NCBI RefSeq assembly: GCF_019059575.1 | Contig: NW_024881565.1 | Span: 576,501 to 640,500 of the forward strand | Direction of reading: 5' to 3' | From: Amphibalanus amphitrite | Taxonomy: Eukaryota > Arthropoda > Thecostraca > Balanomorpha > Balanidae | Length of the DNA stretch: 64,000 nt | Shown here: in pieces, positions 20,152 to 48,042 of the stretch | How positions within the stretch are numbered: the stretch's first letter is position 1 | How the letters are laid out: each line of letters opens with the position of its first letter | Made by a program: the position numbers and the translations under genes | The notes under the pieces: generated by a model | Databases searched by the model: none | What the model saw: only the letters and a program-made list of their open reading frames with translations | What the model was told of the DNA's origin: nothing

Positions 20152-23100
20152 GTAATATTTGGTTACCATTTCCCAGTTCAGTCGGGGAAACTATGGTAAA
20201 ATCTGCTATTTTTAGCAGTCTGCTATTTTTAACAGAAATCTGCCAAAAATGGGTACGCATGTGACGTCATCGTACCCAAATATAGCAGATTTGAGTACAA
20301 AAGCAGATCTGCACCCTAATTGAAGCAAATGCGCATCAAATGCCTGGCAGATTCATGATGAGAATAGTGCTGAGAGTGATCTCTGCTATTTTTGTTCAGA
20401 TCCGACTATTTTCAAATTCATTATTTGAAAATAGTCGGATCTGAATAAAAATATCAGAGGACATTCTCAGCACTATTCTAATCATGAATCTGCCAGGCAT
20501 TTGATGCGCATTTGCTTCAATTAGGGTGCAGATCTGCTTTTGTATGGGGCCGTACCCAAATCTGCTATATTTGGGTACGATGACGTCACATGCGTACCCA
20601 TTTTTGGCAGATTTCTGTTAAAAATAGCAGACTGCTAAAAATAGCAGATTTTACCATAGTTTCCCCGACTGAGTTACATCTTGATGTTCTTCCTTTGAAG
20701 CAGATTAGCAACATTTTTAAGTGATAGGCTGAATTAATGCAGAAGTTGTCTTTAACTTTTCAGTGTCAGCCTTGGTAGCTAAAGAGCTACCTACTTATCA
20801 GAAATAGGATGAATGGGCTTTTTATGAAACAGCTGACACTTTCCCTCTCTATTTACTGTAGGTGACAGCCGTGGCAGCAAGACAGCTGGAAAAGGCTCAA
20901 GAGTTTGCCAAGTGCCACAACATAGAGAAGGCCTATGGCTCATATCCAGAACTGATTGCAGATGGGGATATTGGTCAGTAACTGCACCTCTAAGCAACAT
21001 AGTTTATTTGACATGAGTTGACCTTTTCAGTGCACAAGCTTTCGAAGTATAAGTTAAGTATTTCTGAGTAGGTGTATTGATAAGTTTTCCCTGTTGATGT
21101 TATGTTTACTGTTATACATACCAAAGTAGATGTGCACTCATGTACTTGTGCAGGCTGCATTTTATTAACTCGGGACAAGTCTTTCTTGCATTGTTCAGGC
21201 TATCCTCTATTTAATTATGTGACTGTATGTTGGCGCGCCGTCAGACGTTGTGTACGTGGGCTCGGTGAACCCGACCCACTACGAGCTGGTGAAGCAGCTG
21301 CTGGAGGCCGGCAGGGCCGTGCTCTGCGAGAAGCCGCTCTGCATCAACGTGCGCCAGACGCAGGAGCTGGTGGCGCTGGCCCGGGAGCGAGACACCTTCC
21401 TCATGGAGGCGGTCTGGACGCGCTGCTTCCCCTCCGTGCGCCGCATGATGGAGGAGCTCAAGACAGGCACCATCGGAGAGGTCAAACACATTGCCGCCAC
21501 GTTCGGCATCTACACGCCGGAGAACAACCGAGTCCGGTGAGTGTCGCGGCAGAGCACGGCTCTCTGGTCATGACCGGGCACAATGGAAGCGGTCACACAC
21601 CCTCTCCTAGTCATGCAGTACAGACTGGCCATTTGCATTTTAAAAAAGGTTATTAATTCTCGAGGATTCGATGTTTGTACCATTGATGACTTTCGCGAGT
21701 TTTTTTAACCCGCGCCCGGCTGGGGGTCCTGGATTTCCACGCCCTGCTGGGGGGGGGGGTGTTTGAACACCCCCCCCCTTCTAACTCGGCTCCTGGGCCA
21801 CGTAGCGAAACGCGGAAGGCGGCGTTCGAAAGAGCGTCAAAAATAATGACGAAATCACTTCGGTCAATTTTTTGGTCAGGTCAAAGGTCAGGTCACCAGA
21901 GGTCATTAAAGGCAAAATTTCGCCGATTTCCAGGTCGAATGTCGACAATTTCCAAGAAGCCAACGCATAACTCGGGAACCAATAGAGCTACAGCGCCGCG
22001 GAAAAGCGCATTCGATAGCCCTATTAACGCCCTTTCTGAGTAATTTTCTCAGATTTGACCTAACGTCAACGGTTTTGCCTGCAGGGGGCAAAAACTGCAA
22101 AAATAGACGATTTTTTTGGAAACAGTTTTTCTGCAATAACTTTTGACCCAAGCCTTGTACGAGCTTACTTTTACCGGCATCGTGTTCCTCTCGTCAAGAC
22201 GCATCGAATGAACTATAACTTGACCTTGAAAGGTCAACTTGAAAATTTGACCTCAGGTCAAGGTCATGACCTGACCGGAAAGGGTCATGTTGCATATCAG
22301 TCGATCCGTATCGTCGAGCGGAACACATCTAAGGCGTTTTCATCGCTCTAGCATGCCTCTATCAAAAGTTATTTGCGAAAAACTGTTAGATACCATTCGT
22401 GACCTAAGATGACCTCAGGGCATAAACAGGGGTCACGGACACCATTTTCATGTTCAGTGTGTCTAAACCACTTGTAATTCAGTGTTTGGGAGTGTTTATA
22501 ATGTCATTCGTCCAAAAGAGGCGCATTTCAATTTTCTCCCATTGACTTATAATGGGGAGGTCGCAAAATTGACCTGACCTTAGGTCATCGATATCAAAAT
22601 TCTGAGATATACATTTTGTACATGCTATTGCTCTTAGCAATCGCTGAAAGTTTCAAAGCGATCGGTCACTCGGTGTAGCTATGACAGACATTGAAACTTT
22701 TTATGTGGTGAGGTCACTTCAAGTGACCTGGTGACCTGACCTTGAATGACCTTGGTCTGAAATTTTCACAACATGTGTAGAATTGATGTAGGATAAGGTG
22801 TACCAAAAACGGCGGCGCTCCGCGCCGCCGTTTTTGAGATATTCGCGAAAAACCACAAGGGGGGGTGTTCAAACACCCCCCCCCCAGCAGGGCGCGGGTT
22901 AATATAATCGTCACATTGATCTGAGCATAGTTAATATTTTCGATCGCGTTATTGAATATTTCATGTTGGTTTGTCATGAATATCCCAATCATCGCCTTTA
23001 TGTCGCATCGGAAGCAGTCGTGAGTAAAGGAATGGGGCGAAACAGGAACCATCGCTTCAGCCATCATTCCTAATGTTTGAGTCGCCGGTCCAATGTCGCT

Positions 23101-26100
23101 AGTTGATTGCAGCGCCGAACACGCGTTGCGAAATAAAGTGAGCCAATCTCGTCCGTAGGTGTGACGAAATTGAGCCTGTTCGCCAAATATTTTGACGGGT
23201 GTAGTACTCGCACAGCCTGTGCAACGTAAAATAAACGGTCATGTAAAATGGACGGGACGGACGTCATGCTTGACTCACTCAATTTGGTAAGTGTATCAGT
23301 ATCATATTTGAAAAACCGCTATGTGCAGTGTGCACCATCCATCAGGCGTCAGTATTGTTTGTTTTCGCCCTATCCAGCGTTCGTTGGCACCTCCCGTCTG
23401 CAAGTTTGGTTTTCATCGTGGTGTCCGGCCCTCCGTCGCCCGCCGTGCGTTTCGCCGCCCCGGTATCGTCTCTCCCCCCCGGTCTGCCTGTGCCCCCCCC
23501 CCCGGCTATATCTCCGCCATCTTGCCTGTATCCATGGCCTGTGTGGCCGGAGGTGGGGAGGTGCGGTATGGGGACCGCCGGCCGCTACTCCTCTGCCGAG
23601 TCACGGTGACATGCGGTCTCCGTATCGTCACTTGACCGGCCTTGGTGGCTCGTGGAGATGCCGGGGACGACGACGGTCGAGGGCGGCACCCTTTTACCCC
23701 CCCCCCCCCCATATGCCGGAGTTTCGATTGGTACTCATCAATGGTCAATGTCCGTATAGTAAGTGCTGCGTCATGTTTTGCTGATGGCGTTTTCTGCACC
23801 ACAGATCCGATCACGATACGGAAACTGACTTCGGCGTCAAACTTTACCCATTAGCAGGCTGACAGATTCTGTATCGGAGAGGCTCATTTCCAGCAATGTT
23901 CGGAACGAGATTGTGTTTGTCTTTTGCCCAGAACTTTTATCAGAACAGAACTTTTGTCAAACTTTTGCCCAGAACGAATATGAATATGAATATTCTTCCT
24001 CAATCTAACTTTGTTAGCTAATTTTTTTTTTTATCGATTTACCTGTTAAAGCGCTTGTATTCGGGCTCAGAGCAATCGATTGATTGAGTTGCGACGCCGA
24101 CAGTGCCGCAGGCTGCCAGCTCACCAATGCCGGGGTAGAGCCGGTGGAGGAGGGGATGGGCGGCATACCTCCTCCAGGTAGACTCCACGCCACACACGGT
24201 GCCCCTTTTCCGTCGCCCGTGTGTATTGTTTGATTACTGTTGCAGGCTCATTCGCGGTAGATGGCTAACAATTGATTATATTAAGGGAAGCAAATGCCTA
24301 TTCATTTTCCACTTTCAATATTGGTGACTCTGACCGCCAAATTCGCGTATTTTTCACTCAGGAAATCACCTTATCGCGGTGGTCACCCGTACTCTTTTGT
24401 GTTCGTTCCGTGAAGCTGCAGAGGTCAGTTTCGAGACCGTAAAGCTGACGGGTAGGCGTCGGCTGGCACCTGGGTATCGAAATCTCTAATCACACGGGTA
24501 ATGGCCGTCGCTGGCCGGCGCGGTGTCGGCCTTCAAAGTTTGAAATGTCGCACGCCGGACGCGAGTCGGTGCTGTCGGGACCGGACGTCGGCTAATGGCA
24601 TAGCTCTGTCTCCGGCCGGTGACCGGTGCGCCGCCCTGTGCAATCTCCGCCCGGTCTGCACGCAACTCCCGAGTACGGCGGTAGGCGATCTGGGGGGCTG
24701 GCGATTGACGTCATCCGGTCGGCTGTCGGCGCGCCTGGTTATAATTATTGCCAGAAAATCGGTCGTGTTAGGTACCTGAATCGCGGGATGTCCTCGACCC
24801 TCCCATTACTCTTATTGGTCGGCATCGCTCAATTCCTCATAGGTAGGCTCATGAACACGCTTAGTGCTGATGTGCGCTATCTAAGTCTGCCGGAAACGCC
24901 ATGAGAAATGCAAAAGAAAAAAGTATCCTCGGAACACACGGGGACCAGACTGACCCCAGCACACCGAAGTGGCCGACACATCCGTTTGGTCTCAGTACAC
25001 TGATTGGGCCCCAGTCTGTTGTTACCTCAGTACACTGCCGAACCTCTCTGACCGGTGACGGCGCTCCCCCGGCAGCACGAAGGCGACAGGCGGCGGCACG
25101 GCGCTCGACCTGGGCGTCTACTGCGCCCAGCTCACCAACCTGGTGATGGATAACCAGAGCTGGAGCCGGCTGCGCACACTGGGCCACCTCAACAACGAGG
25201 GGTGTGACCTGAGTCTGAGCACCAGCGTCACCTACCCGGGCCGCGAGCTGGCCACGCTGGTCACGCACTGCGAGGTGGCCATGGAGTGTGCGGCCGTCAT
25301 CACCGGCACAAAGGGCATCATGAAGGTAGGCACGGGTGGGCGCGCTGTCTACGGAGCACAGCTGGTCTCCGTGTGCGGATGGGTTTTGACTATTTGCTGC
25401 GAGATGTTCAGTATACCGTCGATCTTTGGAATGGTCATCGTCAATTTATCAAAGTGACATGTGTATTCTTTATCGGACTTTTCTTAGGAATATGGAGCTG
25501 TTTTCCATCCTTTTCGGAGTGTTTTCAAATCGACAGCATGCCGCCCTCGATCGGCAACCTTTCTATGACATAACCCGGCTTTTCTTCACTGTGTGGCGAG
25601 TGGTGAACCTATGTGTCATGCGACCACTGCCAGCGTGACCCCGACCCGCCCTGCGGCCGCCGTGTCCGTCCGCACCCACTGACGCCCCCCCCCCCCCGGT
25701 CTGCGCGCAGCTGCTGCCGCCGTTCCACGCGCCCACGGAACTGGTGCTGCCGTCGGGCACCGTCTCCTACCCGGTGCCGCCCTCCTTCCCGGGCGCGCAG
25801 TACAACTTTGAGAACTCAGCCGGCCTCCAGTACGAGGCGCTGCACGTGGCCGAGTGCCTCCGGAAAGGTGCGTACTATTACCTGTGCCGCCCTCCGTGGG
25901 GAGTGCTGCTGAACAGGGGGAACGAGGGGCCTGAAAGGCCGGACTGTCCGTTGGGGTCCGGGTTCCTGTATTCTTCCACCGAGCTAGCCCATTTTACCAT
26001 TTAAGTGAAGCACATAAGTCGATTGAATTAATCAAACTTGTACCGAACTGTCCCTCAAGTGGACCCGCCTCTTGTCTGTCACGCGATGATTACTGAAACG

Positions 26101-26679
26101 CGATAAGGTCTCACTATTTGCCGTACTATATGGAGTGCCCACGGCTATTGATAGCGCAGAATCTCAAGACGTCTTTCGAAGTCAAGAGATAGTACATGGA
26201 CTATAGTGATGTTTATGCGGACTCGCGTACCGATAAAACAAAGTAAAATATTCGTGAATCCGTTATTAGAATAATCGGGGATTTTATTTCCATTCGCCTT
26301 GCATTTTTTGACAGCTTAATCTTGGCAAAGCAGGCTGTGCGTACTCTTTTCAAACATGATTTTTTGCGGTTGGGATTTTATGGATATGCGACCTCAACAA
26401 CCTTCATTATTTTAGTCGTTAGACACTGCGTGCTCTGGTAGCCATGGCGCTCGGTGAGTCTCAGTGCGCTGTATGTGGGATGTGTGACCGTTCCGCGTCG
26501 CCGAGCCGCCCCGTTCCGCTACAGGTCTGAAGGAGTCGCCGCTGATGTCTCTCTATGACACCATCCGCACGGCCGAGATGGTGGAGGCCATGAGGAAGTC
26601 TGCCGGCGTCGAATATCCCGAGGACGACTTCCATTTCGACAGCAGCACGCCCTCATTCAACCAGGATTGTTGCATGTAG
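20053..26679 (+). CDS. DHDH: Dimeric dihydrodiol dehydrogenase (trans-1,2-dihydrobenzene-1,2-diol dehydrogenase), complete
   Basis: Six exons: 20053-20151, 20862-20973, 21245-21536, 25076-25325, 25711-25867 and 26525-26679; 1065 nt, about 354 residues (human about 334). Family knowledge: a cytosolic NADP-dependent oxidoreductase of the Gfo/Idh/MocA fold that oxidises trans-dihydrodiols and D-xylose. Seen: RWGILSTGKISHDF at the N-terminal Rossmann fold, LLEAGRAVLCEKPL with the family Lys at about residue 100 (EKP), FLMEAVWTRCFPSV, and GGGTALDLGVYCAQL holding the Asp (about 179) and Tyr (about 183) equivalent to the active-site pair in mammalian DHDH. It ends FNQDCCM, which is longer than the human C-terminus. 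The ATG follows an acceptor-like ttattttcag|GACC, so an untranslated exon probably lies upstream. Introns hold a 495-bp palindrome (intron 1) and element E2 (intron 3). Confidence 0.93.
20178..20672. mobile_element. 495-bp near-perfect palindromic element in DHDH intron 1
   Basis: TCAGTCGGGGAAACTATGG at 20178 returns inverted ending at 20672; the centre is near 20425 (ATTTTCAAATTCATTATTTGAAAAT region). Arms contain repeated CTGCTATTTTTAGCAG and a TGACGTCA on each side. A foldback transposon is likely; no target duplication was clear. Confidence 0.85.
20862..20973 (+). CDS. DHDH: DHDH coding exon 2
   Basis: Acceptor tttactgtag, donor TATTG|gtcagt. Encodes VTAVAARQLEKAQEFAKCHN and IEKAYGSYPELIADGDI; 37 codons plus one base. 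Confidence 0.9.
21245..21536 (+). CDS. DHDH: DHDH coding exon 3
   Basis: Acceptor gccgtcag, donor GTCCG|gtgagt. Carries the EKP motif and FLMEAVWTRCFPSV. Much higher GC than the flanking introns. Confidence 0.92.
21709..22898 (+). mobile_element. TTAA/CCCGCGCC element (copy E2), intact ends, in DHDH intron 3
   Basis: Perfect TTAA on both sides (21705-21708, 22899-22902). Left CCCGCGCCCGGCTGGGGG, right CCAGCAGGGCGCGGG. The subterminal hairpin GGGTGTTTGAACACCC at left returns as its complement GGGTGTTCAAACACCC at right. A DR1-type AGGTCA-a-AGGTCA lies at 21878-21890, at the same relative place as in E1. No ORF of note. Confidence 0.85.
22903..25075. other. Rest of DHDH intron 3, no gene recognised
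   Basis: Partly GC-rich (23380-23720, 24420-24740). Open frames exist but show no splice support or recognisable domain. Contains a G/C-run stretch at 23695-23710. Confidence 0.35.
25076..25325 (+). CDS. DHDH: DHDH coding exon 4
   Basis: Acceptor ctcccccggcag, donor ATGAAG|gtaggc. Begins (R)TKATGGGTALDLGVYCAQL; ends VITGTKGIMK, matching SGTKGMVQ of the family. Phase agrees with exons 3 and 5. Confidence 0.92.
25711..25867 (+). CDS. DHDH: DHDH coding exon 5
   Basis: Acceptor ctgcgcgcag after a C-tract, donor GGAAAG|gtgcgt. Encodes PTELVLPSGT, YNFENSAGLQYEALHVAECL and RK, matching [21 protein letters not shown]. Confidence 0.92.
26525..26679 (+). CDS. DHDH: DHDH coding exon 6 with stop
   Basis: Acceptor ccgctacag, then GLKESPLMSLYDTIRTAEMV and EAMRKSAGVEYPEDDFHFDS, ending at TAG 26677-26679. 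Matches the family's ESPVIPLAESELLADILEEV region. No AATAAA was found close downstream. Confidence 0.9.
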
Positions 26680-28849
26680 GGCGGGTCAAAGGCGCGTATC
26701 GCTCCTACAAGCCATGGGGCAGCCGCTGTTAACGGGGTCAGACCAGGGGCACCAAAAGGGCGCAGAAGCAGTGTTGGGATAGATGCTTAGGACCCCTATG
26801 CGCGAAAAAAAAACTCGAAAGGGGGATGGGTTCAGACTAGGGGTAAGACCGCAGGGCTCGGGACCAATTTTTTGGACTGGGAGTTCCGGTGTGCGGGATT
26901 TCCGTTTACCGCACTTGTCTAAGCCAGTCTCTGCAGGTTTCTGCACTGCCTTCTTCAGAATCTATTCGGATTCGTAGTTAACCGTGTCATGCTACCCCGT
27001 GAGCTGATGGCGTGAGATGATGGTAGAGGGTCGGCAGGCCCGTCGGCGGTGCTTACCAGTTCGACAGTGCAGTTAGTGTGGGACAGTTTAAGAGTAATCG
27101 CTCTACTTCACCGTACAGATATCGGATATCAACCGTGCCTGAAGATGTAGAGCGTCGCTAAAAGTGGGATGATTCGCGGGCCCAGGGCTGGCCACGGCTA
27201 TGTGTGCTGCGGTCACGGATTGGAACGGTATTACGGTGGATCAGAGGCGAATGCCAGGGGCTACGTCAGTGTTTGTTGTTATATGCCTACAGTTGAATGG
27301 TATTTTAGAAGCAGGACAATGCCCACTAATCACTTTGATTAAGCATTGTAGCCGTATTACCGATCTATCGCTGGAAATAGTTAGCTAGGTGCCTTTTTGA
27401 GGACCGGAACTTTATTTTGACATGTATGTACCTAATTGCGTGCCATCAATGTATCTTGATTGCATGCGTGGGGCTTGTCAGCCGACCACGAAGATTGCTT
27501 GGGGCCTAGCTTGAAAACTGTGATTCAGAGTGGTTATATTCCATATATTTTGATAATCTTACGATATTTGAAATCCAATGAAGTCATGAGCTTTGATGAT
27601 GCCGTGCGCCGGTGCTGGGTCTTTTATCATGCGTGCTGACATCTGTTGGTGTTCCGATGCGAAGTGCCGTTGTTGGTTCACCGATTAATCCGCTGTGCTT
27701 ATTAATACAAACTACTGTCACTTGACACGATAGTTCAATGTAAAAAAATGTGAAACGCTGATTCTCATACCTCACTGAGCACTGGCTACTGTAGACGACA
27801 GGAAGAACAGGGGGTTCGGCCGCTTTTAGCACCCTAAACAATAAGATTGTGATTTGATAAGCTCCCAAAGCACATTGTTTCAGCGCACACACGTCTATCG
27901 CAGTGTTCGATGCAATATTGCTATGAACCAGGCTGCCAGCGTCACCAAGAACTATGAAGCATGAACATTATGGCATTTGATGAGCTCGTAAAATTTAATG
28001 TGATAACCCGATAACCTAGCAAGACTTTGTAATATGAGGTTAGTTACTTGCAACACTGATAACGAAGTGGTATTGGTTCTAAAAAAAAACATTTTCTGTT
28101 TTTTCTTTATGACAGTACAAATCACCTCTGAAATTTTCGTTATGTAACACAATTGTTTACTCCAGGGGCCCCTGGGTGGTGTTTCACCCCGGTAATGGCA
28201 GCACGCTGCTATTCTGCTGACGTCACACTTGTGGCAGTGGCTGAATCCCAAGATATTGCAGCTGTTTAGAAATAAACAAAAAGTAGGGAAATTGACGCAG
28301 ATGTTACATAAAATAACCGCGGGCCATCAATCGTTCTGTTCTAAATTGCGTTACCTTAGGCTGCGAGCAGCATTATACCTCAGGTTGTCATGACAATACA
28401 TTATCATACATTGATCAAATACATTTCTACGAAATGAAAGGCGTTTTTAAAATGATCGCCCGCAAGCTATATTTTAATTTAGATCATGAACATATGTAAT
28501 GAAGAATTCTGTTGCTTCATAAAAAGTGAAATATTGGCATCATAAAGGGAGATGGTTAGCTATCGAACAGGTGCACAAGGTACATGCTGTACACGAGGGC
28601 GCGCGAATATTTCAATTTGAGCTATATTTGGTTATACCCGTTATACCTTGAATTGTGTATGTAGGTTTTTATTTTCAAGGTTTTTTGTACCCATTTACTT
28701 TGCTGGTGTTTGATTATTTGATGTACTGAAGCCTAATATTTGCATACCTTTCTGGCTCACCCTTTTTCCCACAGCATGCGAGACGCCTGCTGTATGAAAA
28801 CCAAATGTTATATTTGCTCCGCCCCTATATGTTTTTAATTTGTTTCCAG
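26680..28849. other. DHDH-RFC2 intergenic region, with a partial MITE
   Basis: No gene or RNA recognised. 28164-28250 matches the core of the 5578-5760 and 29635-29809 MITE (GGGTGGTGTTTCACC, CTGACGTCACACTTGTGG). The RFC2 5' UTR and promoter should lie near 28.8 kb or further left, because the first coding exon follows an acceptor. Confidence 0.45.
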
Positions 28850-28852
28850 AAA

Positions 28853-44608
<15,756 letters not shown>

Positions 44609-45997
44609 GGTCAGTTCCGACCCAACGGAGGTCAGTTCCAACCCAACCGAGGCCGCCATTCTGAGTGCATAGTGGAGTGGAGAGTCGCCAGCCGTGGTAA
44701 CTTTGCCTGCCCGTGACGCGCCGCCCGTGGCGGACTGTGTGGCGTGCACGTCGCCGCTGTTGTGATTCAGTGCCGAGCGGAACCGGATTTTGGCTGTTGA
44801 ACGCGCTTTGGTGCGGTGGTTCCGATTACGTAATGTGTCGACACCTTGAGGCACTCGCCCGTGGCCATCGAAAGCTCGCGATTCTGCGGAACGACGAGGT
44901 GTGCAGTGACCATGATGCATGCAGCGGGGTTCGGAACGGCGGCCCCTAGGAGCTGCCCGCGGGTGTCATTAATTTTCATCTGTGGCTCAGTCATCCTGTG
45001 CGTGTTGCATTATGCATCGTTTTGTACGTTAGTTATACATATGCAATGAATATCCGCGTTGTTTTCTTCCGTCCCTTGATCAGCTATCAGACTGAGGTCC
45101 AGTCAGCTAGGTCTTCGTAATAGTTTAAGCTCGACTTGGTTTAGGCTAATTGTTGGAAGTGAACTGTTGATTCTAGGTCATTCCATTCTTGATTGCCGAG
45201 TATCTGCGTAGTTTTGACGAGTGTCCTCTAGCTTTATTATAATCAATAATCTCGGAGCTATGAGCGCTTCTAGAAAGTACGTCCATCTTCTATTCCGAAG
45301 ATGCGTTTTTTTCCTGTCACTGACTTCAAGGGCTGAACCCAAAAGCATCCTGACAGTTTGTCAAGAGGGAGGAGACAGCTTCCGCTATATTGTGACTTTC
45401 CTAGAGGACTTGAACTGAAATAAGGATATCGCTCACGGCTCACCTTAGATGTTCAAATTTTGTACCCCCACACGGCTGCCCGCACACAAGGGAGGCTGCC
45501 CGTACACGCCCTCTACTATCTGCATGTGAATTGCTCATTTGCTCATGGCTCACGCCGCTTTACTGTGAGATCGCTTGGTTGTTTAGAGCGGCATGTTAGC
45601 CCGCATGTGTCCTGTGTGTGTGTGTGTGGACACGGTCCGGGACATTGTCTAGGTCGTAAAGTGCACTGACCGGTGCTGTATTCACACGGCATCAGCCTTC
45701 TGTCCAGTCGTTCACGTCACGGTGTCCACTGAGCGACATTTATCCCGTGCTTATATGAGGCGACGCCTCCTCCGCGCTGTGCGAGCGAACGTCGAGCGGT
45801 GATACTGCGCCGCAACGCTTCGGTGCTCTGCGGTGCAGTCTGAATACAGACTGATCTGATGCGACTGCCGTGGGCGCGCGGTATGTGACGCGAAATCGAC
45901 ATCACTCATTAGAGTCTGAATCGGAATCATCAGCAGTCTGGCCAGATTCAAATAGATGATACTGGATGCTACAGGGGGATTCTAAGAGATTTGTTTA
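44609..45997. other. Downstream of RFC2, no gene recognised
   Basis: Unique-looking sequence holding the RFC2 3' UTR; no clear AATAAA was found near the stop. A (GT)7 tract lies at about 45615-45628. Confidence 0.4.
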
Positions 45998-46001
45998 TTA
46001 A

Positions 46002-46469
46002 AGGGACCCTCCCACCTTCAAAAAAGTTAATGAATTGGCATGAAAGTGATGTCGCTCGGTTCAGAAAGAGCGAAAACGAATATCTACCAAAGTTCATCGA
46101 AAAATATTCACCGGTTTTCAAGATATTATACTTTTACTTTTGTTTACTTTTTGGGATCTCCGCTGTTCCCAGGGACTTTATTTGAAAGTGCGGCATTTGT
46201 TGCGCGTAAAGCAGCATATACCACCGCGTGCTACCAAACGTTTAAGTCAAACATTTAAAAATCGTTAGATATCTGCGCTGACGTCACACATTCAGAGGGG
46301 TATTCCTATGCATTAGCCCCTCTGAATCAAAATGCTGCAATTTTGAAATTCAATATTTCCGATTTAAGGCATTTCTCGATGTTGTGAGTGCCGAAACCGG
46401 TAATTGTGAGCCAGGGACCCCATTTTGGCTATCTCAACCCAAATCTAATGTTAAGGTGGGAGGGTCCCT
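46002..46469. mobile_element. TTAA-target MITE with AGGGACCCTCCCACCTT ends
   Basis: TTAA at 45998-46001 and 46470-46473; AGGGACCCTCCCACCTTC at left, inverse AAGGTGGGAGGGTCCCT at right. The AGGG start and TTAA target fit Kolobok-type elements. Different from the CCCGCGCC family. Confidence 0.8.
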
Positions 46470-46473
46470 TTAA

Positions 46474-46583
46474 AGGGGCTCCACCTTCAAAAAAGTTAAT
46501 GAATTGGCATAAAAGTGATTGAACCGCCAGGGACCCCAATTTGGCTATCTGAACTCGAACTAAAATTTAGATAGGATGGTCCT
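46474..46583. mobile_element. 110-bp deletion derivative of the neighbouring MITE
   Basis: Begins AGGGGCTCCACCTTCAAAAA and ends GATAGGATGGTCCT then TTAA (46584-46587). It keeps both terminal parts of the 46002-46469 element but lacks its centre, and shares the TTAA between them. Confidence 0.75.
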
Positions 46584-46986
46584 TTAAAACGGTCTTTCGA
46601 AATGGAAATATTACAATCCGTTTGTATAACGTAATTATTATGTTCAATTTCTTATTATCGGTTAAAATTGAGGACCTGAAACTATGTAGCTCATTAAGGC
46701 AAGCTCCCGTGAATGTTGGAGATGATTTTTTATTGGAGTAGAATTCACGATTTTCCTCTTTGCTATCCGAATAGAGCACTCCTTACATCGTCCCCTTTTG
46801 CCATGATCGTCAGTCGTCACCTATAATGACACTAAGGTATGATGAATGATCCAATCGTATGTCCTGAACACTTTGGCCGTTCTACCTACTGGCGATTGGC
46901 GAATGGGTCTAAGCCTGCGCCCCGCTGGGGGAGGGTGCAGAATCTGCCCTCTCCCGTGTCTCGCCAATATCTTTTAAACACTTTAA

Positions 46987-47866
46987 CCCTCGATCGTATG
47001 GGGGGGGGGGGCTGTCGAACAGACCCCCTCGTTTTTTTGCGAATAGCTCGCGTAAAAAGCGACTGATCGCGACGAAGCTTTCAATGCCCTTAAGTTAATC
47101 AATTTTACACCTACCCTGAATATTTCATGACCCTGAACCAAATAACCTTTGACCTGTGGCCTATTTCTCGACACCATGTTTGGCCGGAATCGCAATTCGG
47201 CGTATGTCGGCTCTATCAGCCGCGCGTTTGCAATCTCTTCGTGGTTTCAAGCGTTCAAACATGTGATATGATGTTGGTCCCATACCTTAGGGTGGGTATC
47301 AAGGTCAGGTCATTGACCTTTAATGACCTCGGTTCACTTTTTCGAGTTATACATGTTTCTAGACTACTTTTTGAGTTGAATTCGAATCTAGCAACCATTT
47401 GAACATTTGCGAAGTAGTTTTGGTGCCTCCGTAACTTGTTACGAAGCTGTCAGAGGCGGCTGACACGTACCTACTACGAATACCTGGCAGGACCCCTACT
47501 GGTTGACCTGACCTGACCCGAGCCGACCTAAATGCATGAAGACACCATCCGTACCGTTTTCAAAGCTAACGTGATATTCTTGATGACCACCTCGAAAGCC
47601 CGCTTAGCAGCCACACTTTACGACGTTCTAACAGGTCCTGATTTTCCCGGCTTTTGGGGCATTGACCTGACCTGAAAGGTCAACCAATGACCTGAACCTT
47701 AAAATTGGGTATCATTGGCTTCCTCTCTCGTCACGGGCAACACGCTCGTTTTTTCCGCGAAGCTCCAGCTTGATCAGGGGCCAAACGGCAGGGGGAGGTC
47801 TAACGGACCCCCCCCCCCCTTCCCCCTATACGTTCGCATCTGGCAAAACACCAAAACGTGCGAGCG
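46987..47866. mobile_element. TTAA-family element with CCCTCGATCGTATGGGG end (copy E8)
   Basis: TTAA at 46983-46986 and 47867-47870. Hairpins GGGGGCTGTCGAACAGACCCCC (in parts) at left and GGAGGTCTAACGGACCCC at right; TGACCT motifs in the interior (47280-47700). The right terminus (ACGTGCGAGCG) is only weakly inverse to the left. Confidence 0.65.
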
Positions 47867-48042
47867 TTAACCCGCGCCCCGCTGGGCTATTCAGCCATAC
47901 GCGCCCTGCTGGGGGGCAGATTCTGCCCCCCCCCCCCTGTCTAACTTCCGAACCGATGGTCGTAGAAAGACGGGGAAAACGGCAATCGAAAGCTCTCAAC
48001 AAGGCGGATCTTAACCCGCGCCCCACTGGGGGGATTCCCATA

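Noticed and set aside
23248-23784. 178-aa frame in DHDH intron 3
   Set aside because: GC-rich intronic sequence, overlapping frames on both strands, no recognisable domain.
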